Shown: one piece after another, positions 16,011-24,146 of the stretch
Numbering within the stretch: position 1 is the first letter of the stretch
Layout: each line of letters starts with the position of its first letter
Assembly: GCA_947629685.1 (NCBI GenBank)
Contig: CANREP010000006.1
Coordinates: 1-64,000 of the forward strand
DNA: 64,000 nucleotides
Source of the DNA: an uncultured Phascolarctobacterium sp.
Lineage (GTDB): Bacteria; Bacillota; Negativicutes; Acidaminococcales; Acidaminococcaceae
Direction: 5' to 3'
The notes under the pieces: model-generated
The model's database searches: none
What the model saw: only the letters and a program-made list of their open reading frames with translations
Told to the model about the DNA's origin: nothing
Translations under genes and position numbers: made by a program

Positions 16011-17101
16011 GCGGTATTTACGGCATGAATATTAAGATGAGTATTTTCGGCGAATCGCACGGCGCGTCCATCGGCCTTGTCATCGACGGACTGCCTCCGG
16101 GACTTGCTCTGGACACGGAGCTTATTGCCCGGGAAATGGCTCGGCGCGCTCCGGGTAAAAACAACCTTTCTACGCCGCGTAAGGAAGCGGACAATTTCCA
16201 AATCCAAAGCGGTTTTTTTAACGGCTATACTACCGGCACGCCGCTGTGCGCCATTATTGCCAACAGCGACCAGCATTCCAAGGACTACAGCATCCTGAAA
16301 GATAAGATGCGTCCGGGACACGCCGATTACGCCGGTTACGTTCATTATCACGGCTACAACGATTACCGGGGCGGCGGGCATTTCTCCGGCCGGCTTACGG
16401 CGCCGCTGGTATTTATGGGCGCGGTAGCCAGGCAGGCACTGGCGCAGCAGGAAATTACTGTGGGCGCGCACATCCTGCAGATTGCCGATATTAAAGAAGA
16501 AAATTTCAATCCCCTGGGGGTTGATGATATAATACTTAAGAAACTGAGCGCTAAAGAATTCTGCGTGCTGGATGATGCGGCAGGTGAAAAAATGCAGCAG
16601 CGTATTTTAGCGGCGAAGGCAGACCTCAACAGCGTAGGCGGCGTGGTGGAAACCATCGTGCAGCATCTGCCCGCAGGTATCGGCGCGCCTTATTTTGATT
16701 CGCTGGAAAGCAGGCTCAGTCACGCGCTGTTTTCTGTGCCGGCAGTCAAAGGCGTGGAATTTGGCGACGGATTTGCCTTGGCAGAGCTGACAGGAGCCGA
16801 GGCCAACGACCAGCTGCATTATACAGAGGGCAAGGTAACAGCCTACAGCAATCATAACGGCGGCATTACCGGCGGTATCAGCAACGGTATGCCCATTATT
16901 TTCCGGGCGGCTATCAAGCCTACGCCGTCCATCGCTAAAAAGCAGCAGACGGTGAGCCTGCTCCAGCAGTGCGATACCGAGCTGGAAATCGCCGGCAGGC
17001 ACGATCCCTGCATCGTCCAGCGGGCAGTGCCGGTTATCGAGGCTGTAACGGCCTGGACAGTATGGGATTTATTACTGGAAGCTAAAAAATGGGAGAGATA
17101 A
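16007..17101 (+). CDS. aroC: Chorismate synthase
   Basis: A 364-residue FMN-dependent enzyme that converts EPSP to chorismate. Signature segments are present: FGESHGASIGLVIDGLPPG near the N-terminus, RPGHADYAGYVHYHGYNDYRGGGHFSGRLTAPLVFMGAVARQ in the middle, and SNHNGGITGGISNGMPIIFRAAIKPTPSI near the C-terminus, with RHDPCIVQRAVPVIEA at the end. The start ATG overlaps the aroA stop (ATGA) and the end overlaps or abuts the pheA start. It sits seventh in pathway order but fifth in the operon. Confidence 0.95.
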   Translation: MSGIYGMNIKMSIFGESHGASIGLVIDGLPPGLALDTELIAREMARRAPGKNNLSTPRKEADNFQIQSGFFNGYTTGTPLCAIIANSDQHSKDYSILKDKMRPGHADYAGYVHYHGYNDYRGGGHFSGRLTAPLVFMGAVARQALAQQEITVGAHILQIADIKEENFNPLGVDDIILKKLSAKEFCVLDDAAGEKMQQRILAAKADLNSVGGVVETIVQHLPAGIGAPYFDSLESRLSHALFSVPAVKGVEFGDGFALAELTGAEANDQLHYTEGKVTAYSNHNGGITGGISNGMPIIFRAAIKPTPSIAKKQQTVSLLQQCDTELEIAGRHDPCIVQRAVPVIEAVTAWTVWDLLLEAKKWER

Positions 17102-18222
17102 CAGTGGGTGAATTGGATTTAGGCGCCATCAGGCAGCAGATAGATAAAGTAGACCGGGATTTAGTACAGGCTTTAGAAGCAAGGCTGCAGCTGGTCATGC
17201 AGGTAGCCGCCTATAAAAAAAGCAAAGGGCTGCCGGTCAAGGATGCCGCGCGCGAAGCGCAGGTCATCAGCAAGGTGCAGGGGATGCTGGTAAATGAACA
17301 GTATGCTCCGGCGGTAGGCGACATCATGCGCTCCATTATCGACGCGGCCTGCGAGCTGGAAGAAGCGGCGCTGGCGGCAGCAGAAAATAAAGTGCTGCAG
17401 ATCGGCTGCTTTGGTGTGCCCGGCTCTTTTACCCATCAGGCGCTGGAAGAATATTTTGCCGGGCGCAGTTACGAGCGGCAGCATTTCAACCATTTTGAGG
17501 AAGTTGTCAGCGCCGTGAGCAGCGGACAGCTGGATTACGGCGTACTGCCCATAGAAAACTCCTCTACCGGCGGTATTACCGAGGTCTACGACCTGCTGCG
17601 CAAATATGACTGCAGCATCGTAGGCGAGCGCTGTGTGCGGATTGAGCAGAATCTGTTAGGCTGCAGCGGCGCCAGCCTGCAGAGTATTAACAAGGTCTAT
17701 TCTCATCCGCAGGGTTTCGCCCAGAGCAAGGAGTTTTTCCGCGATTATCCTGATATGCAGCAGATACCTTATTTCAGCACGTCCAAAAGCGCGGAAAAGG
17801 TGGCTGTCGAACAGGATATTACTTTAGGCGCAGTAGCCGGACGCAAAGCAGCGGAGCTGTACGGGCTCAAGGTGCTGGCGCCGGCCATCAACTACAATTC
17901 CAATAATTTTACCCGCTTCGTCATTATTGCCCGTCAGATGGAAAAAGATGCGGCGGCGGACAAAATCACGCTGATAACGGCGGTCAAACACGAAGCAGGC
18001 TCGCTGTACAAGCTGCTGGGCTATTTTTATCACAGCGGCCTGAATCTGATGAATCTGGAATCGCGGCCTATGGACGGCAAGTCCTGGGAGTATTTCTTCT
18101 ACATCGACGTTACCGGCAGCCTGCAGGATAACGCAGTAAAGGACGCACTGGACGAGGTGCGTAAAAACTGTACCTATCTGAAGATATTGGGCAATTATAA
18201 AGCGGATTGCCGAAAGGAATGA
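17089..18222 (+). CDS. pheA: Bifunctional chorismate mutase / prephenate dehydratase (P-protein)
   Basis: A 377-residue protein of three parts. An AroQ-type chorismate mutase occupies about residues 8-95 (LGAIRQQIDKVDRDLVQALEARL, then KVQGMLVN). A prephenate dehydratase domain follows, about 103-285, with FGVPGSFTHQAL, YGVLPIENSSTGGITEVYDLL and NFTRFVIIA. A C-terminal ACT domain (about 290-375) carries the NLESRPMDGKSWEYFFYID segment that binds Phe for feedback inhibition. It channels chorismate to phenylpyruvate. Two starts are possible: ATG 17089, overlapping aroC, or GTG 17104 behind GGGAG. Both keep all domains. Confidence 0.93.
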   Translation: MGEITVGELDLGAIRQQIDKVDRDLVQALEARLQLVMQVAAYKKSKGLPVKDAAREAQVISKVQGMLVNEQYAPAVGDIMRSIIDAACELEEAALAAAENKVLQIGCFGVPGSFTHQALEEYFAGRSYERQHFNHFEEVVSAVSSGQLDYGVLPIENSSTGGITEVYDLLRKYDCSIVGERCVRIEQNLLGCSGASLQSINKVYSHPQGFAQSKEFFRDYPDMQQIPYFSTSKSAEKVAVEQDITLGAVAGRKAAELYGLKVLAPAINYNSNNFTRFVIIARQMEKDAAADKITLITAVKHEAGSLYKLLGYFYHSGLNLMNLESRPMDGKSWEYFFYIDVTGSLQDNAVKDALDEVRKNCTYLKILGNYKADCRKE

Positions 18223-18227
18223 ACAGT

Positions 18228-19043
18228 ATGCAGTACGGGTTATTAGGCGGCAAGCTGGGACACAGCCTGTCGCCCAGGATACATGAATTATTTTTCCGTT
18301 ATACGGGTAAAGAAGGCAGCTATACTTTGCTGGAAACGCCGGAGGCAGAGCTGCCGGAGCGTCTGCGTCAGCTGCGCAGCGAGGGGTATACCGGCTGCAA
18401 TGTAACCATCCCCCACAAGGTGGCGGTTATGCCGCTTTTGGACGGTGTGGCAGACGAGGCTGCCGCTATCGGCGCAGTTAATACCATCCATTTTACAGAG
18501 CGGGGAGCCTTTGGTTACAATACGGATTATTTCGGTTTCGGCAGGATGCTGGCGTATAACGGTATCGACGTTGCCGGAAAAACCGCAGTCGTACTGGGCA
18601 GCGGCGGCGCCGCCCGGGCCGTGGTCAGCTATTTGCAGGCGCAGCAGGCAGCAGAGCTGTATCTGGTAACGCGCTCGCCCCGGCAGGTTGATAAATATTT
18701 TTATCAGATAGCACCGCAGCTGCGTGTAATCAGCTATGAAGAACTGGCGCGGCTCAGCGGCAGGCTGTTGGTAAACTGTACGCCGGTGGGCATGTATCCT
18801 GCCGTGGAGGCAAGTCCTGTTAGCAGTGAGGTTTCTGCCGCATTTGAAGCTTCTGTGGATCTTATCTACAATCCGGCTAAGACGCTGTTTCTGCAGCAGG
18901 CGCAAGGTGCAGGCAAACAGGCTGTCAACGGACTTTTTATGCTGGTGGCGCAGGCAGTGGCGGCGCAGGAAATCTGGCAGCAGGAAAGCTATGGCAGCGA
19001 GCTGATAGAAAAAATTATGACCGAGCTGGAGAATTGCTTATGA
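18228..19043 (+). CDS. aroE: Shikimate dehydrogenase
   Basis: A 271-residue NADP-dependent enzyme reducing 3-dehydroshikimate to shikimate. Seen motifs are GGKLGHSLSPRIHELFF for substrate binding, GCNVTIPHKVAVMPLLD with the catalytic lysine, GAVNTIHF, NTDYFGFGRML with the catalytic aspartate, and the Rossmann motif VVLGSGGAARAVV. I prefer ATG 18228 because AAGGA lies 10 bases before it. An in-frame ATG at 18219 overlaps the pheA stop but sits too close to that site. Its stop overlaps aroK (ATGA). Confidence 0.93.
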   Translation: MQYGLLGGKLGHSLSPRIHELFFRYTGKEGSYTLLETPEAELPERLRQLRSEGYTGCNVTIPHKVAVMPLLDGVADEAAAIGAVNTIHFTERGAFGYNTDYFGFGRMLAYNGIDVAGKTAVVLGSGGAARAVVSYLQAQQAAELYLVTRSPRQVDKYFYQIAPQLRVISYEELARLSGRLLVNCTPVGMYPAVEASPVSSEVSAAFEASVDLIYNPAKTLFLQQAQGAGKQAVNGLFMLVAQAVAAQEIWQQESYGSELIEKIMTELENCL

Positions 19044-19546
19044 AGAAGAATCTTGTACTGATCGGGATGCCGGGCTGCGGCAAATCGACTTTTGGCCAGG
19101 TGCTGGCTAAAGAGCTGAAACGGGAATTTTACGACGCTGACCAGGTATTGGAAGAGCGGGAGCAAATGTCAATCAAAGACTTTTTTAAAATCGGCGAGGA
19201 CGCGTTCCGGAAGGCGGAAACCAGGACGATTGCCTATCTGGCGGATAAGGAGGGCGCAGTCATCGCTACCGGAGGCGGTGTAGTTACACGGCCGGAGAAT
19301 ATCGAACTGCTGCGTAAAAAAGGCGTGCTGCTGTATATCGACCGTCGGCCGGAAAACATCATCCGCTGCATTCACGACGATCACCGCCCGCTTCTGGCGG
19401 ACGATAAGCTGAAAATCTTCCGGTTGTATGAACAGCGGCGCGACCTGTACAAAAAGTACGCCGACTATATTATCGGCAATAACGGCAAGCCTGACGAGAC
19501 CATTGCCAAGATAGTAAATTATGCTAGGAGGGAAGGTCTGATATGA
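19040..19546 (+). CDS. aroK: Shikimate kinase
   Basis: A 168-residue P-loop kinase phosphorylating shikimate at the 3-hydroxyl. The Walker A motif is GMPGCGKST, followed by the shikimate-binding FYDADQVLEER and the GEDAFRKAETRTIAYL region with the conserved arginine, then IATGGGVVTRPENIELL, and the lid arginine in DDHRPLL. The true start is ATG 19040, which overlaps the aroE stop. An upstream TTG adds only two residues. The stop overlaps the aroQ start. Confidence 0.94.
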   Translation: MKKNLVLIGMPGCGKSTFGQVLAKELKREFYDADQVLEEREQMSIKDFFKIGEDAFRKAETRTIAYLADKEGAVIATGGGVVTRPENIELLRKKGVLLYIDRRPENIIRCIHDDHRPLLADDKLKIFRLYEQRRDLYKKYADYIIGNNGKPDETIAKIVNYARREGLI

Positions 19547-19980
19547 AGAAGATACTGGTACTGAACGGCCCCAACATCAATATGCTGGGCATCAGGGAGA
19601 AAAATATTTATGGACATAACGACTACGCCAGCCTGTGTACGCTCATCAAGACGGCTGCTGCCAGACTGGGAGTGCAGGTAGAGCTGCTGCAGAGCAATTA
19701 CGAAGGCGACATCGTGACTGCCATCCAGCAGGCGTATGGCGTGTATGACGGCATCATCATCAATCCGGCTGCTTTTACCCATTACAGCGTGGCAATTTTA
19801 GACGCGCTGAAAGCGGTCAATATCCCCACTATCGAGGTACATATCAGCAACATCCATACCAGAGAGGAATTCCGGCATAAATCTGTAACAGTCGCAGGCT
19901 GCACCGGGCAGATCTGCGGACTTGGTTTTACCGGCTATATCCTGGCGCTGGAAGCGCTGACCGTCTACAGCGAAGAATAA
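19543..19980 (+). CDS. aroQ: 3-dehydroquinate dehydratase, type II
   Basis: A 145-residue type II dehydroquinase that dehydrates 3-dehydroquinate to 3-dehydroshikimate; the family forms dodecamers. Characteristic segments are LVLNGPNINMLGIREKNIYG with the active-site tyrosine, LLQSNYEGDIVTAIQQA, IIINPAAFTHYSVAILDAL, and the catalytic histidine in PTIEVHISNIHTREEFRHKSV. It is the last gene of the aromatic operon, overlapping aroK by four bases. With it, all seven enzymes from DAHP to chorismate are present in the same transcript. No type I enzyme is seen in the window. Confidence 0.95.
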   Translation: MKKILVLNGPNINMLGIREKNIYGHNDYASLCTLIKTAAARLGVQVELLQSNYEGDIVTAIQQAYGVYDGIIINPAAFTHYSVAILDALKAVNIPTIEVHISNIHTREEFRHKSVTVAGCTGQICGLGFTGYILALEALTVYSEE

Positions 19981-19985
19981 AAGAA

Positions 19986-20024
19986 AAAAGGCTTATGCAG
20001 TCTTATCACTGCATAAGCCTTTTC
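19986..20024. terminator. Bidirectional terminator between aroQ and the M20 gene
   Basis: A long stem (AAGGCTTATGCAGT with its complement) closes a 6-base loop, with A residues on one side and T residues on the other. It can serve both the aromatic operon and the convergent amidohydrolase gene. Confidence 0.9.
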
Positions 20025-20031
20025 GTTATTT

Positions 20032-21135
20032 TCAGCCTAATTTTTTCAATGTCATCTTAACCAGGAAATCGACGCCGTTTTGCAGGCCGTCGGTGTTGAA
20101 GTGCATATTGGGGTCGTGCAGGCCTGGTTCTGCGCCTACGCCTACGCCGATGTAAGCGGATTTAAGTTTGGGATAGGTTTTGGCGTAGTAGTGGAAATCT
20201 TCGCCGCCGGGGTTGTTGAGCTCGGGAGCAAGTTTATCTTCGCCTACTACTTCCTTGATGCATTCCGCAGCTTCGGCGGTCAGTTCTTCATCCAGCATGG
20301 CAGCGGGAATGATGCTGTCCGGCAGGATTACTTCGGCAGCAGCGCCGTAAGCGGCAGCCACGTTTTCCGCTACGCAGCGCAGCTTGTCCAGCAGCAGGGT
20401 CATGTCCTCGTTGGTTTGGGAACGGATGTCGAAAGTAACTTCTGCGGTATCGGGAATGATGTTGGTAGCTACGCCGCCGCCTTTGATGATGGTCGGCTTG
20501 CAGGACCAGGCGATGTTAGGATTGATCTTGATTGCGGCAACGGAGGTGATGATGGCAGCAGCCGCTTCGATGGCGTTGACGCCCAGGTGCGGACGGGAGC
20601 CGTGGCAGTTCTGTCCTTTGACTACGACTTTGGCAAAGGTGCTGGAGGAATGTTTTACAGCAGGGGAAAGAGTGCCGTAGGGGATATCCTGGATAGGACG
20701 GATATGCAGGCCCAGCATGATATCGACATCCTCGATAGCGCCGGTCTTGATGATGGACAGAGCGCCGTTCAATACCTCTTCGCCCTGCTGGAACAGGATG
20801 CGCAGGGTGCCGCGTTTGATTTTGCCGTACAGTTCGGAAGCTGCCGTCAGTACCATGGAGCAGTGGGAATCGTGGCCGCAGGCATGAATATTTTTGTGCT
20901 CGCCGTTAATGACGAAAGGCAATGCGTCCATATCGGCGCGCAGCATCAGCACGGGGCCGGGTTCGCTGCCCTTGATTTCGCCGATGACGCCGGTGCCGCC
21001 TACATTGCGGGTAACTTTATAGCCTATTTTTTCCAAAGCGTCTGCCAGGTAAGCAGAAGTCTTGAATTCCTGAAAACCGACTTCGGGAATCTGGTGCAGA
21101 TCCTGATAGATGTCTTTTACATTCAATACTGTCAT
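20032..21135 (-). CDS. M20-family amidohydrolase / N-acyl-amino acid hydrolase
   Basis: A 367-residue zinc hydrolase of the M20D group (hippurate/aminoacylase type), which removes acyl groups or splits small peptides. Metal-binding motifs are visible in order: LRADMDALP, HACGHDSHCSMVL, FQQGEEVLNGA, GLHI, and late NPGGEDFHYYAKTYP. A dimerisation domain lies in the middle (about residues 180-290). The start is the ATG at 21135, about nine bases after an AAGGAGG site; a TTG three codons upstream overlaps that site. It is divergent from a YjiH/YjiG-type membrane pair, a link that suggests the transporter delivers its substrate. The substrate is not readable from sequence. Confidence 0.88.
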   Translation of the reverse strand: MTVLNVKDIYQDLHQIPEVGFQEFKTSAYLADALEKIGYKVTRNVGGTGVIGEIKGSEPGPVLMLRADMDALPFVINGEHKNIHACGHDSHCSMVLTAASELYGKIKRGTLRILFQQGEEVLNGALSIIKTGAIEDVDIMLGLHIRPIQDIPYGTLSPAVKHSSSTFAKVVVKGQNCHGSRPHLGVNAIEAAAAIITSVAAIKINPNIAWSCKPTIIKGGGVATNIIPDTAEVTFDIRSQTNEDMTLLLDKLRCVAENVAAAYGAAAEVILPDSIIPAAMLDEELTAEAAECIKEVVGEDKLAPELNNPGGEDFHYYAKTYPKLKSAYIGVGVGAEPGLHDPNMHFNTDGLQNGVDFLVKMTLKKLG

Positions 21136-21289
21136 AACAGACAACCTCCTTAGATGTTCCTTAAAGCTTGGCCGCCTGACTGCCGCAGGCAGCGGCTGAC
21201 CTTGGGTTTAAATATATGAGAATTTTATCACATACTATACAATAATTCAAGAATAAAGTAGATTATAAAGATATATTCAATAAAAAATG

Positions 21290-21318
21290 TTGACAATATT
21301 TACTGAAAACAATATAAT
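21290..21318 (+). promoter_or_regulatory. Consensus sigma-70-type promoter of the yjiH-yjiG pair
   Basis: TTGACA (21290-21295) and TATAAT (21313-21318) are both perfect and separated by exactly 17 bases. Its strength suggests high or tightly regulated expression. Confidence 0.85.
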
Positions 21319-21372
21319 CTATACAACCAGTGTAACACTCTGGATTTTTTAGTTAGATAGTTGGAGGGTAAG

Positions 21373-22068
21373 ATGAAAGAAGAAAAAGACGCAAAACAAC
21401 AGGAAACCATCCAGGAACTTAATCCTGAACAATGGAAAGCAGGCCCCAAGGCCTTTATCGCGTTAATAGTCGCAGTCCTGTTCTTTTCGGGTTTGATGGT
21501 AAAATTCCCCGATATGAAATGGCTGGCAGCTTTTGACTTTACTACTTTGGTAGGTAATTTCGGCGTTATCAAGAATGTCGGCAAGGACACCTTCGTCGGC
21601 AGCGGCGGTCTCGGCGCAAGAGGCGGCTTCATGTTCGCGCTGTCTTTGGTGCCCAGCGTTATGTTCGCTATCGGCTGTATCGAAGTACTGGATCATTACG
21701 GCGCTATCAGGGCGGCACAGAGACTGCTGACTCCGCTTTTGAAACCGCTGCTGGGTTTGCCGGGGCTGACCGGCCTGGCGCTGATTACCGATTTGCAGAG
21801 CACGGATGCCGGCGCTGCGCTGACCAAGGAACTGTACGATAATAAGCTGATCAGCAAGAAAGAATTGACCGTCATGGGCTCCTGGCAGTATTCCGGCGCA
21901 GGTCTGATTAACAACTATTTCATGATCGGTTCCGCCGTATTTTCTTATCTGACCGTACCTTTGCTGCTGCCGCTGATTTTGATGTTCGTCTTCAAATTTA
22001 TCGGCGCCATCTATGTACGTATCATCCTGAATACCGTTTACAAGGAGGATTTCAAGAATGAGCAATAA
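21373..22068 (+). CDS. YjiH-family nucleoside-recognition (Gate) domain membrane protein
   Basis: A 231-residue membrane protein with about five helices after a charged N-terminal tail. The stretch QSTDAGAALTKELYDNKLISKKELTVMGSWQYSGAGLINNYF is the family core. YjiH-type proteins pair with YjiG-type proteins and are thought to be the two halves of a transporter, but the substrate is not established. The start is ATG 21373 behind GGAGGG. The last codons overlap the next gene by 11 bases. In E. coli the pair neighbours a dipeptidase gene (iadA); here it is divergent from an M20 hydrolase. Confidence 0.8.
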   Translation: MKEEKDAKQQETIQELNPEQWKAGPKAFIALIVAVLFFSGLMVKFPDMKWLAAFDFTTLVGNFGVIKNVGKDTFVGSGGLGARGGFMFALSLVPSVMFAIGCIEVLDHYGAIRAAQRLLTPLLKPLLGLPGLTGLALITDLQSTDAGAALTKELYDNKLISKKELTVMGSWQYSGAGLINNYFMIGSAVFSYLTVPLLLPLILMFVFKFIGAIYVRIILNTVYKEDFKNEQ

Positions 22069-22540
22069 TGCCCAGAGTAAACATCAGACCAATAATCCTT
22101 TCGATATATTCATCATCGGCGCCCGTAAGGGCTTCAATGTAGCCATCAACAACCTGGTACCGAACATCCTGATGGCTTACGCTGTTGCCCAGGTGCTGCA
22201 GATCATGGGCGTTATGAAATTTTTGGGCGATTTGTTCGGCCCGGCTATGGTAGTCTTCGGCCTGCCCGGCGAAGCTGTTACCGTTATCCTGACCGCCTGG
22301 CTGTCCAGCTCCGCTGCTGTAGGTCTGGCCGCTAACATGGCAGCTAACGGCCTGCTGGACGCACACGCTATTACCGTACTGATGCCCTGCTTCTTCCTGC
22401 TGGGCGCACAGCTGCAGTATATGGGTCGTCTGCTGGGCGTTGCCGACGTGCCTAAGAAATACTGGCCGCTCCTTATGTCCGCCAGCTTCCTCAACGCTTT
22501 CTGCGCTATGCTGCTGATGAACTGGGTTTTTGCCAGATAA
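22058..22540 (+). CDS. YjiG-family membrane protein, partner of YjiH
   Basis: A 160-residue protein with about four membrane helices. Visible family features are the IGARKGFNVAINNLVPNILMAYAV opening and the LSSSAAVGLAANMAANGLLD and LLGAQLQYMGRLLGV segments. It overlaps the YjiH-type gene and should form a complex with its product. Together with the divergent M20 enzyme it could make an uptake-and-cleavage unit for acylated amino acids or small peptides; this is inference. A strong terminator follows. Confidence 0.8.
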   Translation: MSNNAQSKHQTNNPFDIFIIGARKGFNVAINNLVPNILMAYAVAQVLQIMGVMKFLGDLFGPAMVVFGLPGEAVTVILTAWLSSSAAVGLAANMAANGLLDAHAITVLMPCFFLLGAQLQYMGRLLGVADVPKKYWPLLMSASFLNAFCAMLLMNWVFAR

Positions 22541-22545
22541 AACTT

Positions 22546-22577
22546 TCCCGGATACTTTGGTGTCCGGGATTTTTTAT
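22546..22577 (+). terminator. Terminator after the yjiG-type gene
   Basis: A 10-bp stem (22546-22555 with 22560-22569) with a 4-base loop is followed by seven T residues. Confidence 0.9.
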
Positions 22578-22715
22578 TTAAAAGACAGATATACTGTAAA
22601 TAAAGACAAAGAGGCGGTAAAAAAACTTGTTGTGCCGGCGTACCTGTAAAGAAAATTACATTAAAAAGGTGCTGACTTCCCGGTCAGCAGGTTTTGGCAA
22701 TTTTTTGAAAAAAAG

Positions 22716-22744
22716 TTGAAGAAAATATTAGTATACGCTATTAT
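22716..22744 (+). promoter_or_regulatory. Candidate promoter of the SLC1-type symporter
   Basis: TTGAAG (22716-22721) and TATTAT (22739-22744) have a 17-base spacer. A small hairpin (22671-22688) lies upstream of the -35. Confidence 0.55.
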
Positions 22745-22784
22745 ATGTACATGTAACAATATTACCAATAAAGGAGTGTGAAAA

Positions 22785-23975
22785 ATGAGTAACTTTTTAA
22801 GTAGCCTGCCTATGCGTCTGCTGTTGGGCGTTGTCCTGGGTATAGGAGTGGGGCTTTATGCGGATGAATCATTGATGCAGGTGATACTTACATGTAAAAG
22901 CCTCCTTGGTTATCTGATTACATTCTGCGTACCGCTGATTATCATCGGCTTTATTGCGCCTTCCATTACCAGACTGGGTCAGAACGCCAGCGTCATGCTG
23001 CGCGTAGCTATCACCCTTGCCTATATTTCTTCTATCGGCGCGGCTTTTTTCTCTACTGCCGCAGGCTATACCCTTATACCGTATCTGAACATCACCCCGA
23101 CAGTCGAAGGACTCAAGGAGCTGCCCAAGCTGCTCTTTGACCTGAAAATCGACCCGATTATGAGCGTTATGAGCGCGTTGGTCTTTTCCGTACTGATTGG
23201 TCTGGCTGCTGCCTGGACCAAGGCCGTTACGGTGACCGCTTTCCTGGAAGAATTCCAGCAGATCGTGTTGTCCATCGTTACCAAAGTTGTCATCCCGCTG
23301 CTGCCGATCTTTATCGGCTGCACCTTCTGCGGACTGTCCTATGAAGGCACCATTACCAAACAGCTGCCGGTATTCCTGCTGGTAGTAGTCATCGTTATGA
23401 TAGGTCATTACATCTGGCTGGCGCTCCTCTATCTGCTGGCAGGCGCTTATGCCAAGGCCAACCCTCTGGAAATCTTAAAGCACTATGGCCCGGCGTATAT
23501 TACCGCGGTAGGCACCATGTCCTCGGCGGCAACGCTGGCAGTGGCGCTGGAATGCGCTTTAAAAGCCAAGGTACTGCGCCGTGACCTGGTTAATTTCGGT
23601 ATCCCGCTGTTTGCCAATATCCATCTGTGCGGCAGCGTACTGACGGAAGTTTTCTTTGTTATGGTAGTTTCCCAGGTATTGTACGGTACTCTGCCTGCTT
23701 TCGGCACCATGGTGCTGTTCTGCCTGCTTCTGGGTATCTTCGCTATCGGCGCGCCCGGCGTGCCCGGCGGTACGGTTATGGCTTCTTTAGGCCTGATTAT
23801 CAGCGTCCTGGGCTTTGACGCTACTGGCACGGCGCTGATGCTGACCATCTTCGCGCTGCAGGACAGCTTCGGCACTGCCTGCAACGTTACCGGCGACGGC
23901 GCGCTGACGCTGTTCCTGACCGGCTATGCCAAAAAACATGCAGTTGAAGAAGTGGAAAATATCCACGTACTGTAA
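22785..23975 (+). CDS. DAACS (SLC1)-family sodium:dicarboxylate/amino acid symporter
   Basis: A 396-residue transporter with eight helices and two re-entrant loops. Hallmarks are FCVPLIIIGFIAPSI near the N-terminus, the serine-rich tip GTMSSAATLAVALECAL of hairpin 1, NIHLCGSVLTEVFFVMV where the family usually has NMDGT, and GAPGVPGGTVMASLG of hairpin 2. The replacement in the NMDGT region and the late DSFGTACNVTGDGALTLFLTGYA segment place it in a less studied branch, so glutamate, succinate or serine are all possible substrates. The start is ATG with AAGGAGTG upstream. It has its own promoter and terminator. Confidence 0.85.
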   Translation: MSNFLSSLPMRLLLGVVLGIGVGLYADESLMQVILTCKSLLGYLITFCVPLIIIGFIAPSITRLGQNASVMLRVAITLAYISSIGAAFFSTAAGYTLIPYLNITPTVEGLKELPKLLFDLKIDPIMSVMSALVFSVLIGLAAAWTKAVTVTAFLEEFQQIVLSIVTKVVIPLLPIFIGCTFCGLSYEGTITKQLPVFLLVVVIVMIGHYIWLALLYLLAGAYAKANPLEILKHYGPAYITAVGTMSSAATLAVALECALKAKVLRRDLVNFGIPLFANIHLCGSVLTEVFFVMVVSQVLYGTLPAFGTMVLFCLLLGIFAIGAPGVPGGTVMASLGLIISVLGFDATGTALMLTIFALQDSFGTACNVTGDGALTLFLTGYAKKHAVEEVENIHVL

Positions 23976-23990
23976 TTGCGCGCAGCAAAA

Positions 23991-24021
23991 TAAAAACGGA
24001 CGCGAAAGCGTCCGTTTTTTT
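23991..24021 (+). terminator. Terminator after the SLC1-type symporter
   Basis: The stem ACGGACGC / GCGTCCGT with a GAAA tetraloop is flanked by A residues and seven T residues. A second, weaker hairpin with T-tract lies at 24119-24140. Confidence 0.9.
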
Positions 24022-24146
24022 GTGGATTTTATCTAAATTTATATTTTGCTTAATCTGGCTTCAAAACAAGTAGCGTATCTTATAGATTGCCGCTGAAAAA
24101 TTTTTCTGCCGTTTGACGGGCCTGCTCAGCAGGTCTTTTTTATTTT

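Noticed and set aside
20080-21153. 357-residue plus-strand ORF antisense to the M20 gene
   Set aside because: The M20 reading has all metal motifs; the antisense ORF is a codon-bias shadow rich in Gly, Phe and Ala without recognisable motifs.
22671-22688. GCTGAC/GTCAGC hairpin upstream of the SLC1 symporter as a terminator
   Set aside because: It lies upstream of the candidate promoter, has only six pairs and lacks a direct T-tract; the real terminator of the upstream operon is at 22546-22577.
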